Shown in pieces: positions 33,592-43,850 of a DNA stretch of 64,000 nt. Where the stretch lies: assembly GCA_024734495.1 (NCBI GenBank), contig JALMQS010000068.1, positions 3,628,802 through 3,692,801 of the forward strand, given 5' to 3'. Positions within the stretch are counted from its first letter, which is position 1, and the number at the start of each line of letters is the position of its first letter. A program made the translations under genes and the position numbers. The notes under the pieces are model-generated. The model searched no databases. It saw only the letters and a list, made by a program, of their open reading frames with translations, and was not told the origin of the DNA. The stretch is from Forficula auricularia (taxonomy: Eukaryota > Arthropoda > Insecta > Dermaptera > Forficulidae).

Positions 33592-33705
33592 TAAATAAAT
33601 TAAAAATTTATTTTTCCAGCAGAAGACACAATTTTATTCTCTCCTTCGATTTATAGAAATTCTGCTACTCTCGGCAAAAAGAAATTTTCAATTTATATAC
33701 CTATT

Positions 33706-34790
33706 CATTATGTATATGTTTTTTCAATAAGTAGAGGATAACCACATTGATTTCTCTTTATAAAATAAAAATTAACTGGATTTGGATCAATAGATTGGTA
33801 TTGTTACTTCACAGAGCGGTACGTACATTGAAGCAAAAGGAATTCGTTCTACTGTATATTTATCTGATTAAATATTTCAGCTTCACTTTTCGAATTGAGT
33901 ACACCGTGTGATGAACGAGTAGCTAATTAAAATCAAAGGGAATTCGTTAAAGATGCAGTCGCATACCTCGAGCACACTCTACAGAATCCAATTCTACCTC
34001 TTCTATTTACATCCCTTCGTTTTTCGCGAATTGCTAAGTAATTAAGAGGGATGAAGAGTAGCGATTGAGTAAATGATAAACGTCAATGAAATTCAGTTTA
34101 AAATCTTAATCAAATGATTATTTGGGGGAGGGTTGAACTTTCTTTTTGAGGGGTCTAATCTTTAATCAAAAATATTTTTTATGGAGATCCTTTTAAGGAG
34201 GTTCGGGACTGATTATCATTTTTATAAGAAAATTCTCAAATTTTTACCATCAAATCATTGATGCATTAAATATTTATTACCGAAATTTGAAGTTTTCGTC
34301 TGTCTCATTACAGAGAAATAAATTATTGAAAATTTTCCTTTTAACATGGATGTAAATAGAGCGAGCTTTTAAAAGGGCTATAACTTCTATACAAATTATA
34401 CCATTTTCAACAAATTTATACAGATAAATAATTGAACTTTTATGATTTTAATGATATATTTTTCAATAGATTTGACATTATAGTTAATTAGTTATTAATA
34501 AATGTAAAAATAAAAAGTAGTTTGCAGCCAACAGAATATGACAATAGCACTAGTAACTCTATTTCTAGAAATCGTTTTTGTGCTAAATAAATGTTTTATA
34601 ATGAAAAAATTTATCTCTATATTCTATTTATTAATATTATCAAAACAAAGATTTTTATTCGAAATTAACCTCATTATTAACAATTTTTTTATTAAAAAAT
34701 TTGTTATGCAGACGTTGTCACTCTGAAGAATACAAAAGATTTTTTCAAAGATAAAGATAGATAAGCAGTTTCGAATTACCTTAAGTAGAA
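33706..34790. other. no gene seen
   Basis: AT-rich; a mildly GC-richer, apparently non-repetitive patch at 33850-34060 contains TAGCTAATTAAAATC and TCGCGAATTGC. The frame at 34538-34726 is hydrophobic low-complexity. Confidence 0.45.
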
Positions 34791-35220
34791 TTATGTCATT
34801 TTTTTAATTCAATTCACTTTTAAATGAGAGTCTGAGAGCATCAAATTGTCAATTTTTAGGTGATTTTTGTAACTGGCGGCGTTCATAAATGACTTGACTT
34901 TTTTTGGTTGGCTCCGGATAGCTAGTCCATTTAGCCAGTGGGGACATAACATGATTATTTTTAGCCAGTAGGGACGTAGCATGATTATTTTATCATAGGT
35001 TAGTAGTGTTAGTGTGGGAGCCGGGTTTTCGCCGGTCAAATTTTTTTATATCTTGCCTCTCCCGCTGTACTATCGTCATCAAGACGACGCAGAAGCCCTA
35101 GCTTTAACGCTCGCGGCTACCCGACTTCCCTGACTTAACTTAATATTATGAAAATATTCACGAATCACCTCATTCTCTCCTTTTTAATCACAAATAATAA
35201 CGAATTCGATATCTCAAGTA
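34790..35220. repeat. dispersed repeat 'F'
   Basis: Shares TTTTTAGGTGATTTTTGTAA, GCCAGTGGGGACATAACATG, GTTAGTAGTGTTAGTG, GGGAGCCGGG and ATTCGATATCTCAAGTA with 57095-57420 and parts with 29.7 and 31.4 kb. It continues beyond 38436, having been split by the transposon at 35221-38435. Confidence 0.6.
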
Positions 35221-35342
35221 AAGGGCCTTTCAAAAGTCGCTCCTAGATGTTTTTTAAAAATAAAACATGTAAATACTTTGATTTTTCTGGAGTTTTTTAT
35301 TTTTATAAAAATATGGCTCTTAACAATTAAATGTGAAAAATA

Positions 35343-35455
35343 ACATCATTTAAATGTCCACCACGAACAAGTCTACAGGCTCTCATACGAAACCAAAATT
35401 TTGAAGGACGCGTTCACACATTTCAGCATCAAGTTTATCAATTTCGACCCGAATG
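35343..35455 (-). pseudogene. transposase C-terminal remnant
   Basis: The minus strand from 35455 reads IRVEIDKLDAEMCERVLQNF, then RMRACRLVRGGHLNDVIFH and a stop, needing one frame slip near 35395. The piece just outside the LINE on the other side (about 38142-38195) reads KPTTIAQLKNH in frame with it. 'TI-x-x-LK-x-x-I-x-x-EI-x-x-L-x-x-x-M' and 'C-x-x-x-x-GGHL-x-D-x-I-F-x' are the usual C-terminal motifs of mariner-related transposases. The LINE therefore landed between LKNH and IRVEI. Confidence 0.65.
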
Positions 35456-35571
35456 TTTTTTTTTTTTTTTTTTTTTAATGCAATCGAATGCAAGAAGGGG
35501 TGCACCAGTAAAGATGTAGCCCCTATGGATCTCGAAAGACCCTTGCATTACCGAAGAGAAGGGAAAGTTGT

Positions 35572-36762
35572 TTAAGTGAGAGGGTGTAGACGTAGGTGTC
35601 TATGCACCCTGGTTTTGAAGGTTTGAAGATCATAGGTGCTGGGAAAGATAGAGGCTGGGAGAGAGTTCCAGTTCCTTGACGTCATGGGGATATATGAATT
35701 CGCGAATGAAGTGGTCCGGCACTTTTCTAATTTGACCGCGAAAGAGTGTTGGGAGTCGGCAAAACGTGTGCTGCGTGCAAAGCATGCTTTGGGGGGAATT
35801 ATTGATTTTATCTCATCAGAGCACCTGCCGTGATAGTATCTATAGAAAAGGGAAAGGGCGGAGACATCTCTTCGATGAGCCAGCGAGTCGAGGGAGTCGG
35901 TGAGGGTAGAATCGTCAATTAGCCTGACGGCTCGTTTCTGAATTGCATCAAGGGTAGCAAGAGAATATTTTGAGGCTCCTCTCCACAGATGAGAGCCGTA
36001 TTCGAGACAGGGGCGGATTTGGGCCTTGTAGATGGTGAGAAGTTGTGGGGGTTTGTAAAATCGCTTGGACCTGAATAAGAAGCCAATCTTCCTTGCTGCA
36101 GATTTCGCCACAGAGGAGATGTGTTCATTCCAAGACAGGTCAGATGCGACAGAGACGCCCAACATGGATAGGCTGTCACACATTTTCAGGGTATTCGAAT
36201 CGAAGTGAATATCAGGGAAATCTCTATTTTCGCGCCTAGAAATTAGACAACATTGAGTCTTGTTTGAATTGAAGTTAACTAAATTTTGAGAGCCCCATTT
36301 ATTCAGTTTGTCTAGGTCGAGAGTAATTGAGGAGGCAATATTGATTCGATTATTCGGGAGAGAGGGTTTGCCGTGTAGAGTGCTATCGTCGGCGTAACAA
36401 TGAGTGGGGTTTGCCGTTTGATCAATAAGGTCGTTTATATAAATAAGGAAGAGTGTGGAGGAGATTACAGAGCCTTGGGGAACACCAGAGTTTGTGGAGA
36501 ACGATTCAGAAGATGTTCCATCCACCACAACTTTTATACTTCGGTTTGTCAGAAAGCTTTCAATCCATTTGCGAAGTGTTGGTGTGAATCCAAAGGCTGG
36601 TAGTTTGGCAAGAAGATTTTTGTGCCAAACCTGGTCAAAAGCTTTGGAGATATCAAGGGCTACAGCGAGGGTTTCTTTTCCGGCCTCTAGAGTATTGTTC
36701 AAGGTGTGGGTGACATAGGTTAAGATGTCGCCTGTGGAACGATTTTGTCTGAATCCATATTG
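35572..36762 (-). pseudogene. LINE reverse transcriptase palm and C-terminus
   Basis: In the second frame the minus strand resumes at 36762 with QYGFRQNRSTGDIL, then VALDISKAFDQVWHK (motif A, catalytic D about 17 codons after the TTG at 36702), SGVPQGSVISSTLFLIYIND (motif B) and HCYADDSTLHG (motif C; YADD holds the two other catalytic acids). LGVSVASDLSWNEHISSVA, RPCLEYGSHLWRGAS and DAIQKRAVRLI follow, and the tail TRFADSQHSFAVKLEKC, MTSRNWNSLPASIF ends HLRLHPLT before a proper stop at 35572. All three catalytic aspartates are intact. The clade is jockey/CR1-like by motif order and absence of RNase H. The same C-terminal tail occurs in LINE fragments at 46.1 and 54.4 kb. Confidence 0.88.
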
Positions 36763-36763
36763 C

Positions 36764-38141
36764 CTATCGTTGAATTAATTTATTGTTTTCTAAGTGATGA
36801 AGGACGTGTTGGTTTATGACTAATTCCATTAATTTGGAAAGAACAGAGGTGATCGAGATAGGCCTGTAATTAGAGATTTGTGATGTGTCTCCTTTTTTAG
36901 GAATAGGTGTTACTCTGGCTATTTTCCAGCTTTTGGGGAATATGCCCGACTCGTAAGAGAGTTGGAATAGCTTGGATAAGATAGGGGCAAGTTCAGGGGC
37001 GCATTTTTTAATGAGAATTGGTGGGATGTTATCCGGGCCTGCGGCGGATTTGGAATTTAATTTATTAATGGCTTTTATGATTATTTGGGGCCTGAAAATT
37101 ATTTTGCCCATGAGGTTGGTTTGGGGGGTATAAGTGGGCGGGTTAAGCCCTTTGTCATCTAAAGTGGAGTTAGTTGCGAAATAGGATGCTAGTGATTCGG
37201 CTTTTTCAGCGGGGGTCGTGGCTACTGAACCATTTGGGTGAAAGAGGGGCGGAAGTGAGGGGGACGCGAAATTTCTATTTATTGCCTTGTGTAACGAGAA
37301 AAAGGCCCGTTTTCCATTGGGGCAAGATGCGAGACGGTCAGCTATCCTCTGGTCGAATGATTTCTTTGCCTCAGAGATGATTTTTTTGCATGAGCTTCGC
37401 GACTTGGTAAATGCAACTCGGTCACATTCTAGCCGTGAAAGTTGCCATTTCTGAAAAGATTTGTTTTTTTCACGGACGGAATCTGCGCATTGTCTACCAA
37501 ACCAAGGCTTAGAATCCTTGTTCCCTTTAATCAATTTTGAGGGGATATAGGTTTCTAAGCCTATTTGAATTGCCTCGTTAAGGGCGTCTGCGAATTCTGA
37601 AGCGTTTTTATCTCTGATGCAGAGTTCATTCCACTGGTAAGCGGCAAAAAAGTTACGCATGTCATTCCAATTAATGTTATCGTTATCGACTAGCCATATT
37701 TTTCTGGGGTTGGAGTGGGGTGACGGGGGTTTTGGCAAATTGGCGGAGGTTTTAATTTTTATCAGATTGTGGTCAGATTTACCTAAAGGGGCCGAAATTT
37801 TTGCTTCATAGGACGAATGGTGGGAAGTGATGAAAAGATCGAGAAGATTGGATTTTTCATTGGCTTTGTCTGGGATTCTTGTGGGGCCGTTAATAATTTG
37901 TGTGAGGCCACACGCCGTAGAGAAGATTTCAGCGTCGGAGCCTGCGGGGGAATTATGGCTAGAAAATTTTAGCCAATTTTTGTTGTGGACGTTAAAGTCA
38001 CCTAGGAAAGATATTTCAGAAGATGGAAATTCTTTCAGGATATTGCAATGGCACTCAAGGAGGTAGTCAAAAAATTGTTTGTATCTGGGGTCTTTGGGGG
38101 GCAAATATATTATGCAGAAGAATTTAGTTGAATGGCCTAAC
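36764..38141 (-). pseudogene. LINE endonuclease (partial) and reverse transcriptase N-terminal half
   Basis: The frame is open from the truncation point to a TAG at 36764-36766. The first part is the C-terminal two thirds of an apurinic-type endonuclease: EISFLGDFNVHNKNW (GDFN-x-H catalytic block), GPTRIPD, LLDLFITSH and GKSDHNLIKI (the SDH motif with the catalytic D and H). A basic linker with KPWFGRQCADSV and FSLHKAINRNFASPS follows, then the reverse transcriptase fingers: KSAAGPDNIPPILIKK, RVTPIPKKGD and ISNYRPISITSVLSKLME. These proteins nick target DNA and copy the element's RNA there. The stop falls just before the expected QYGFR motif and is caused by one extra base (or two missing) at about 36763. 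An ATG near the 5' end is not needed; the apparent start at 38104 is a TTG leucine codon inside the domain. Confidence 0.85.
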
Positions 38142-38173
38142 GTGATTTTTCAGCTGTGCAATTGTTGTTGGCT

Positions 38174-38338
38174 TTACTTTTTAAAAAACCCCAAAGGAAG
38201 TAATCTAATGCGGTTAATTCGCACGATTTTAGTCACCATTACGTGAAAGTAATCGTTCTGGAAACTTAGACCGCAATAGCTCAATGTAACTTTAATAACT
38301 TCAATGCGCTGTTCTAGCGTATAACTAAAATTGTACAT
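38174..38338 (-). pseudogene. transposase N-terminal remnant
   Basis: From ATG at 38338 the minus strand reads MYNFSYTLEQRIEVIKVTLS, then YCG, and drifts into unrelated residues. 'T-x-EQR-x-x-I-K-x-x' at the start is the usual opening helix of the N-terminal DNA-binding domain of mariner-related transposases common in arthropods. Only about 25 codons align. The remaining DNA-binding and catalytic domains are absent, so this was a deletion derivative before the LINE arrived. Confidence 0.5.
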
Positions 38339-38435
38339 GGGTTCACTTCACAAATGTCAAAGATCAAATAAAAAGAAGGTAGCGTTCAGAAATTATTTAA
38401 TACTGTGATCTAGGCGCGACTTTTAAAAGACCCTG

Positions 38436-39047
38436 TATTTTAGAAGAAATATTGTATAGGAACCCTCGGTAGGGAGTAAGTCCAACTAGCACTTGGTTGA
38501 GTTATTAATATCCACAAATAAAGAGAAAAGGCGAAAATAAATGAAAGGATATTTCCGAACTTATACTACGACTGGATATTTATTTATATTAGGTATAATT
38601 TTTTTTCGTATTTACATAGATAGGCAATGAAAAAGCAGCACAAGCAAATAAAGACAAGATTTACAAAGAGATGGTATCTATTTTGAATTTACTAAACTGT
38701 GGGGCCTTGTGCTATTGAAACAGTCAGTCTAATGAATATAATATGATGTTTGCAAAAAAAAAAAGTTAAAAAGTTTAAAAAAGAGGGCGTTAGTTGTGTA
38801 AAAATCAAATAGTGAAGGATTCGTTGCGTGTCCTAATTACAGAAGGGGCCAAGTGCGAGTCGGGCTTGTACCTATTCCAAAAGGTTTCTTCTTTCTTTCA
38901 AAATATTTTAAATATCAAATTCCCGTTTTCGCGAACACCAGTTTATCGCGATGACTACTCCTCCGACACTTTCCGGCTTTCCTAAGAGCCACACAACTCA
39001 TAACAACAACAAACTAAACACAGTCAAGTTTCTCTTCTATAATTTTC

Positions 39048-39078
<31 letters not shown>

Positions 39079-39553
39079 GAGAAATGATTTATTTATTCAG
39101 TCTTTGAAAACTGATGAAAAAGGCTCATTATTAAGAAAACATTTTTTTTATATAAAACTTTTTCTTTCTACATTATATAGCATCAAATTATATAAAATAA
39201 ACGTTTAAATATAAAAAATCACTTAAAAAAAACTAAAATTAATAAAAAATACTTAATTATCAATCAAATAGTACTTTAGTTCTCATAAATATTGTCTTAG
39301 CTCTTAGGTGGACATATTAATTAAAAATAAGTGTTTCTCTTGAAATTTTTGCTATTCTATTTCAAATTCAAAGATCACTCTGTAATAGCTATATTAATTA
39401 TTTAAAGAAAAATAATTTCAAGTCCCGATCAAGTATATTAGTAGATATATTTGATTTCCATGTTAGAAGAGTTTAATTTTTTATTGATCAGTTCCTACAC
39501 TAAACTTACAATCAGCAGATATTCGTCTAAAACTTTGAAGAGATGCTTATATA
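38436..39553. other. no gene; continuation of repeat 'F' then AT-rich DNA
   Basis: TATTTTAGAAGAAATATTGT directly continues the repeat split at 35220. A T run of 27 lies at 39052-39078. The frame at 38794-38985 ends TPVYRDDYSSDTFRLS and is a little GC-richer, but has no domain or splice pair I would defend. Confidence 0.4.
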
Positions 39554-39808
39554 CACATCGTCTCCTTAGAGAGTAAACCTGCTAACTCACAACAAGGAAA
39601 TTTTACAGGGCAGAGAAAAAACAAACAAAATTTAAAATTGTTGATATGGAATGAAACTATTTTTCACATTTTTTTTCTACAATTTACGATCGTAATTTTA
39701 AGTTTTACTTGAACGATGATGCATCTCTTTTTCTTTCGAGCGCTATTAATATGTCATATATGATAAAAAAATGGAGTTAGCAGGTTTACACTATAAGACG
39801 ACGATATG
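39554..39808. mobile_element. TA-flanked MITE, 36-bp inverted repeats
   Basis: Left TA-CACATCGTCTCCTTAGAG, AGTAAACCTGCTAACTC; right GAGTTAGCAGGTTTACACTA, TAAGACGACGATATG-TA. The arms match over about 36 bp. Tc1/mariner-like by the TA duplication. 255 bp, no frame. Confidence 0.75.
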
Positions 39809-39854
39809 TATTTTATGTTTTAAAATGAAATACTTAAATAGATAAAATAATATA

Positions 39855-39953
39855 CATGTCGGAAGTATACAATCCTAAGAATTCAGCCAACTGCCCGGCT
39901 AGTTAGTTTGGTACTTGGGGTCATCTCCTAGGATGGCGATACCTTCTGACATG
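39855..39953. repeat. small foldback
   Basis: CATGTCGGAAGTATACAATC, CTAAGA pairs with TCCTAGGATGGCGATACCTT, CTGACATG. About 28-bp imperfect arms and a 40-nt GC-richer loop. Confidence 0.6.
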
Positions 39954-40052
39954 GAAATAAATCATTTTTTTCAAAATATTAATTAAAAATCAAAGATAGT
40001 CGATGGTGGGACTTTCTATAAATTGACAATAAAATGTTATGGTAGAGAAGAA

Positions 40053-40137
40053 AATAAGTATTTTTTTTAATTTTGGTCGATTTTCTATTAACTAGAAGTT
40101 TACTTGGTAAAAGAAAATCGACTAAAATTTAAAAAAA
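40053..40137. repeat. AT-rich hairpin
   Basis: TTTTAATTTTGGTCGATTTT at about 40055 pairs with AAAATCGACTAAAATTTAAA near 40110. No boundary duplication seen. Confidence 0.6.
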
Positions 40138-40458
40138 TAGCTATTTTTTTTGAAGAGTCATCCTATGGTGTATGTCATTTATAGGTAGGTGCCTCTACCT
40201 TAATATAAAATAAAAAATATAATATTATTATAGTATGTTAGGTTCATTTTGTAAAAAAGAGTGACAAAACTATCTCGAAAAATCTTTCAAAATAAGGATT
40301 TTCAAAAACTAAAATAAACTAGTCTTTTGTTTAATTTGAAATAGTTTTTTAGTAATTTAGTATTTATTTCAATTCTAAAATTTTAACGTTGTTTGTTAAT
40401 AATTAGAAGTCTATATAATATTTTTTCTAGATATTAAATAATAATTACAAGAACCATA

Positions 40459-40955
40459 TGAAAAATATTAATTTTGCCGATGTTAATAGATTCAAATTTA
40501 CAAGAAAATCATAAGTTGGTGTCATCTATTAAATCCGATGGAATGGAATATTTTCTTGTAAATTTAAATCTATTACCATCGGCAAATTAATATTTTTCAT
40601 ATTAAATTAGGAAAAGTCATTCCATTGCCAATCGATTTTTAATCTCTTCAAAATTCGAAACACACAACGACCTTTATTTAAATTATATGACATGGCTATA
40701 CGATATGTTTAAATTTAGAATCACTATATCGCGAAATTTTACAAATTAAGATAACAATCTTTGAGTAAAATATTTTACGCATGGACATATGTCAGAGAGG
40801 TTCGCATCCCGCAGGTGAGCCAGATGGTCCGGATTGCTGTTACTGGCACTCGGGTTCGATTCCCGAGGGGGTGAAAAACAACCCCTCTGACATATAATTA
40901 AAAATATTCCATTCCATCGGATTTAATAGATGACACCAACTTATGATTTTCTTGT
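40459..40955 (+). mobile_element. retroelement-like unit: tRNA-like promoter, 12-bp duplication, inverted 3' end
   Basis: Bounded by ACAAGAACCATA at 40447-40458 and 40956-40967. The 5' 145 bp is a hairpin (TTGCCGATGTTAATAGATTC, AAATTTACAAGAAAAT against ATTTTCTTGTAAATTTAAAT, CTATTACCATCGGCAA). Its loop, CATAAGTTGGTGTCATCTAT, TAAATCCGATGGAATGGAAT, is the exact inverse of the element's own 3' end (40908-40949). Near 40810-40865 GTGAGCCAGATGGTCC and CTCGGGTTCGATTCCCGAG resemble A and B boxes, the latter in a perfect 6-bp T-arm. A SINE-like body is the simplest reading. Diverged copies of the 3' part lie at 46600-46722 and 63952-64000. Confidence 0.6.
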
Positions 40956-40967
40956 ACAAGAACCATA

Positions 40968-41110
40968 GGTTGAAATTTTGTTTAAATCATATAATAATTA
41001 TAATTATTTATTGAACTAGTTTTATATGAGCAAGTTAGTTATATTGTATTATTTGTTCGAGTTCAATAAATAATTATAATTAATCATATGAATTAAACAA
41101 AATTTCAACC
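40968..41110. repeat. hairpin with about 50-bp arms
   Basis: GGTTGAAATTTTGTTTAAAT, CATATAATAATTATAATTAT pairs with ATAATTATAATTAATCATAT, GAATTAAACAAAATTTCAAC. The loop is about 40 nt. It begins at the end of the 12-bp duplication of the preceding element, so that element inserted at the edge of the hairpin. Confidence 0.75.
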
Positions 41111-43780
41111 CTTAATAAATTTATTCCGAAAAATACAAGCTTTAATAGCTACATATTTAATAGAAACAATAATAATAATATAGGAGTAATTTAATAATAT
41201 TAAACACAAATGAGTGCTTTTATTCTATAATTAACAGCTTTAAAATATATATATAAAACGATCTCTAAAGTGCTAGAAGAAATTCATGATGCTCTGGACC
41301 ACGTGATCACGTGGCAATGCGCACCCTGCTTCTTATCTTTAATGCATTCTCTTTGATTCCGATCAACTTCTTGCTAACGCCCTCTCTTGTACTGAATTAA
41401 AGAATATAAAGTTTAAATATTTAATCAAGGTGCCAGCTAATCAAACACCAGATGAACATTTATATTCAACATTTCTGAAATTGAATCAAGTTTTCAAGTA
41501 TGAAAAGTTAAAGAAAAAGAAAGAAAAAAAATGACTAGATAAAAGTTTTTATAACATGAAAAGAAAGTGGACGAATTGACTTCAAAGAATTTTTATACTT
41601 TTTAATGAAAGGGTGAGACAAAGTACCCCTAAGTTGATATTAGAAATGGAATCAACGGGCTTTTATGTCTGAAATATTTTTTTCCTAATTATAGGGACGT
41701 ACATAAAAATATTTTTAACTGGTAATTCGAGATTATTTATTTAATATTGATTTGGGCCACATGTGTTGTTAATTCATTTTGACTTTTCAAATATAGATAT
41801 TCCTGTTTTTTTATAGTTCTTTAAAAATATAAATTAATGAGGGGAAAACTCTACCCTTCCTCTTTTAGACATGTTGTAGGTATATGAATTAATTTTTCTA
41901 ATTAAGCTTCTTAATTATATAAATCCCAAAATATTAATAATATTTTAAATGATTTTTGGAGAGTCCGGATTGGTTAATTAGTTAGGGTTTGAACTTTTCA
42001 GGTCTCGAATTCAGATGTGCAGAATATTTAAAATACTATTTCTTCATACTAAAAACACACATTAAAAACAAAACACACACTAAAAACACACATTTAATAC
42101 TTATAAACAAATAATTAAAATCACAGAAAAAATAATAAAAGGACATAAAATATTAAAAACTCAATGATCCTTGGAATGAAAGTGTTGAATGATATCTTAT
42201 TTATCGATTGCAGCGATCCAGGAGGAATACATTGAATTAAAACAAACTTCGAGCTCCTATTTGGTTGCTGATAATCAGAAATGTTTGGATGTTTGAATAA
42301 AATAATCAGGGGCTTAACAGGACGCTGATGGGTTATAAGATTAACTATATTCCCATCCAAACTATATAAATATCGGCACATCAAAAAAAAAAATATTTTA
42401 GTTTAGGTGTTGTAGATTTTTTCGTTTAAAATCTTATAATTTTTTTTGAAATTTTCATTTTTTTATTGATTGGAGAAAAAGATATAATGGGCTCTAGAAA
42501 TCTATTTATGTTTAATATATTTAAAATATACATTTAAGGCCAAAAATAAATAAATAAATAATTTCATAGAAAATAGTAAGATAGAGTATAAAGAAGTGGT
42601 AACGCCAAAGATTAGTGGTCTTTAAAAAGTGAGAGGTGCGAGTACACTTTGTATAAGATACCTAAATATAATTTAAACTTTATAAACTGTTTATCTTCAT
42701 TTTTCAAATTTTTCTTTTGAGATCTAAAAATGTATGGAAATTATAGAAAATTAATTTAAAAAAAAATTATTAACTTTTACAAGTATTTTTATTAGGGAAA
42801 ATATTCAAATTAAATAACCAATATAAATAGATGTATATAATGTATGGAATGAATTAAAACACATGCTTAAAGTAACTCTAGTAAAATCTCTATATATAAA
42901 TTAATTCATTTTTATGTGGAAGAAAACAAGAAAAATAACCGAGACTAGCTAAAAAGCTCTACACGCAGATATAATATATATATAGCTTGTGTAGCTTTGT
43001 TTATTGGATAAATAAAATATCACGACGGGGCTGTGTTTGTGTTTTGTGTATGGGGCGGCAGCGATGGGGGCTGTGGGGGCGGTAAAAGAGGATAGGAAAG
43101 AGGTGGATAGAATGTTTCATAGAATAAATTTCATGCAATGTGACACGGTTGGGAAAACAGAAAATAAATATAAGCCTGAAAACACAAGGTGTATAAATAT
43201 ATATAATTTCGAACCGAAAAAAAGAAACAAAAATTATATAAAAGATACAAAATAAAATAATAAAAATTATAAATTAAATTAAAATGAAAAAAAAATGAAA
43301 TTAATATTATTATTATTAATTTTTCTATTAATAATGGTCTTTAGCAAGTTAAATGCATTATTCGGTTAAATATATCAAAAACATATTTTCAAATTCAATA
43401 TTTTATTATTATTTTAAAAGTGCACTTTGAAATATTTATTGATTGGTATCAATTCCATAAAGCTGAATATGAATGGATTTTAAATACAAATTTTAATGGT
43501 GGAGCTTTATTTTATTCCGTTTCCAGGAAGAACCATATAGGCCTGGCAATAAGTTTTTGAAAACCACCTGAATTCGCACTTTTTCGAAAAAATCGTTTCA
43601 AAAAAGGTAAAGAAAAATGGAAATTAATAATTTTAATAATTTTTTTTAATAAAATCTCTCAAGATGTACATCATTCTCATGTTCATGAAATTATACAGGC
43701 TTATTGGACGCTGAAAAAAAATAGAACTATAAATATGTTTTAGACTCTTTGATCGAAATTTTTTTATTAAATATTAAATA
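41111..43780. other. no gene; palindrome at 41299-41314
   Basis: AT-rich with CA-rich tracts near 42055-42095. CCACGTGATCACGTGG at 41299-41314 is a perfect 16-bp palindrome containing two CACGTG E-boxes. The minus-strand frame 42121-42384 and plus-strand frame 43037-43255 have no domain; the GC-richer patch at 43024-43090 is unassigned. Confidence 0.45.
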
Positions 43781-43784
43781 TAAG

Positions 43785-43850
43785 AGAGGGGCCAGGTGTA
43801 TGGTAAAGTCATGTGGATGGGCACGTCAGCATGTATTTTTTACAGGTATT
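43785..43850 (-). repeat. fragment of repeat 'R'
   Basis: GGCCAGGTGTATGGTAAAGT followed by CATGTGGATGGGCACGTCAG matches 60850-60895 (GTCCAGGTCGTATGTTAAAG, CAAGTGGATGGCCACATCAG). Confidence 0.6.

Larger units (their letters stand above)
33006..33692 (-). mobile_element. hairpin element, family E1, with two nested inverted repeats
   Basis: Bounded by TTATATACCTATT at 32993-33005 and 33693-33705 (13 bp). The left arm GAAGGAGACATTAAAAGAG, TGTCTTCTGCTGGAAAAAT; the right arm ATTTTTCCAGCAGAAGACAC ... CTGCTACTCTCGGCAAAAAG carries the single family end. Between the arms lie two separate inverted-repeat units (33068-33330 and 33396-33591), so this copy has served as a landing site. Confidence 0.7.
35456..38141 (-). 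mobile_element. jockey/CR1-like LINE, 5'-truncated, poly(A)-ended
   Basis: On the minus strand the unit starts at 38141 inside the endonuclease domain (frame reads LGHSTKFFCIIYLPPKDP), continues through reverse transcriptase, stops at 35572, has a 3' UTR of about 95 bp and ends in 21 A (35456-35476 on the minus strand). It interrupts a transposase codon run: the empty site would read LKNH-IRVEI with no base lost and no clear duplication, so integration was blunt or used one shared base. Missing ORF1 and the endonuclease N-terminus make it non-autonomous. One frameshift divides the coding part. Confidence 0.85.
35221..38435 (-). mobile_element. Tc1/mariner-like DNA transposon split by a LINE
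   Basis: The ends are TA-AAGGGCCTTTCAAAAGTC, GCTCCTAGAT and, reverse-complemented from the right, TA-CAGGGTCTTTTAAAAGTC, GCGCCTAGAT. The inverted repeat is about 27 bp with TA on both sides (35219-35220, 38436-38437). Without the LINE the unit is about 529 bp (35221-35455 plus 38142-38435). It encodes two remnants of a transposase, with the middle already missing. The uninterrupted target exists at 31.4 and 57.2 kb, which confirms the boundaries. Confidence 0.8.

Noticed and set aside
35636..37380. several plus-strand frames across the LINE
   Set aside because: Shadows of the minus-strand endonuclease/reverse transcriptase frames, with no motif of their own.
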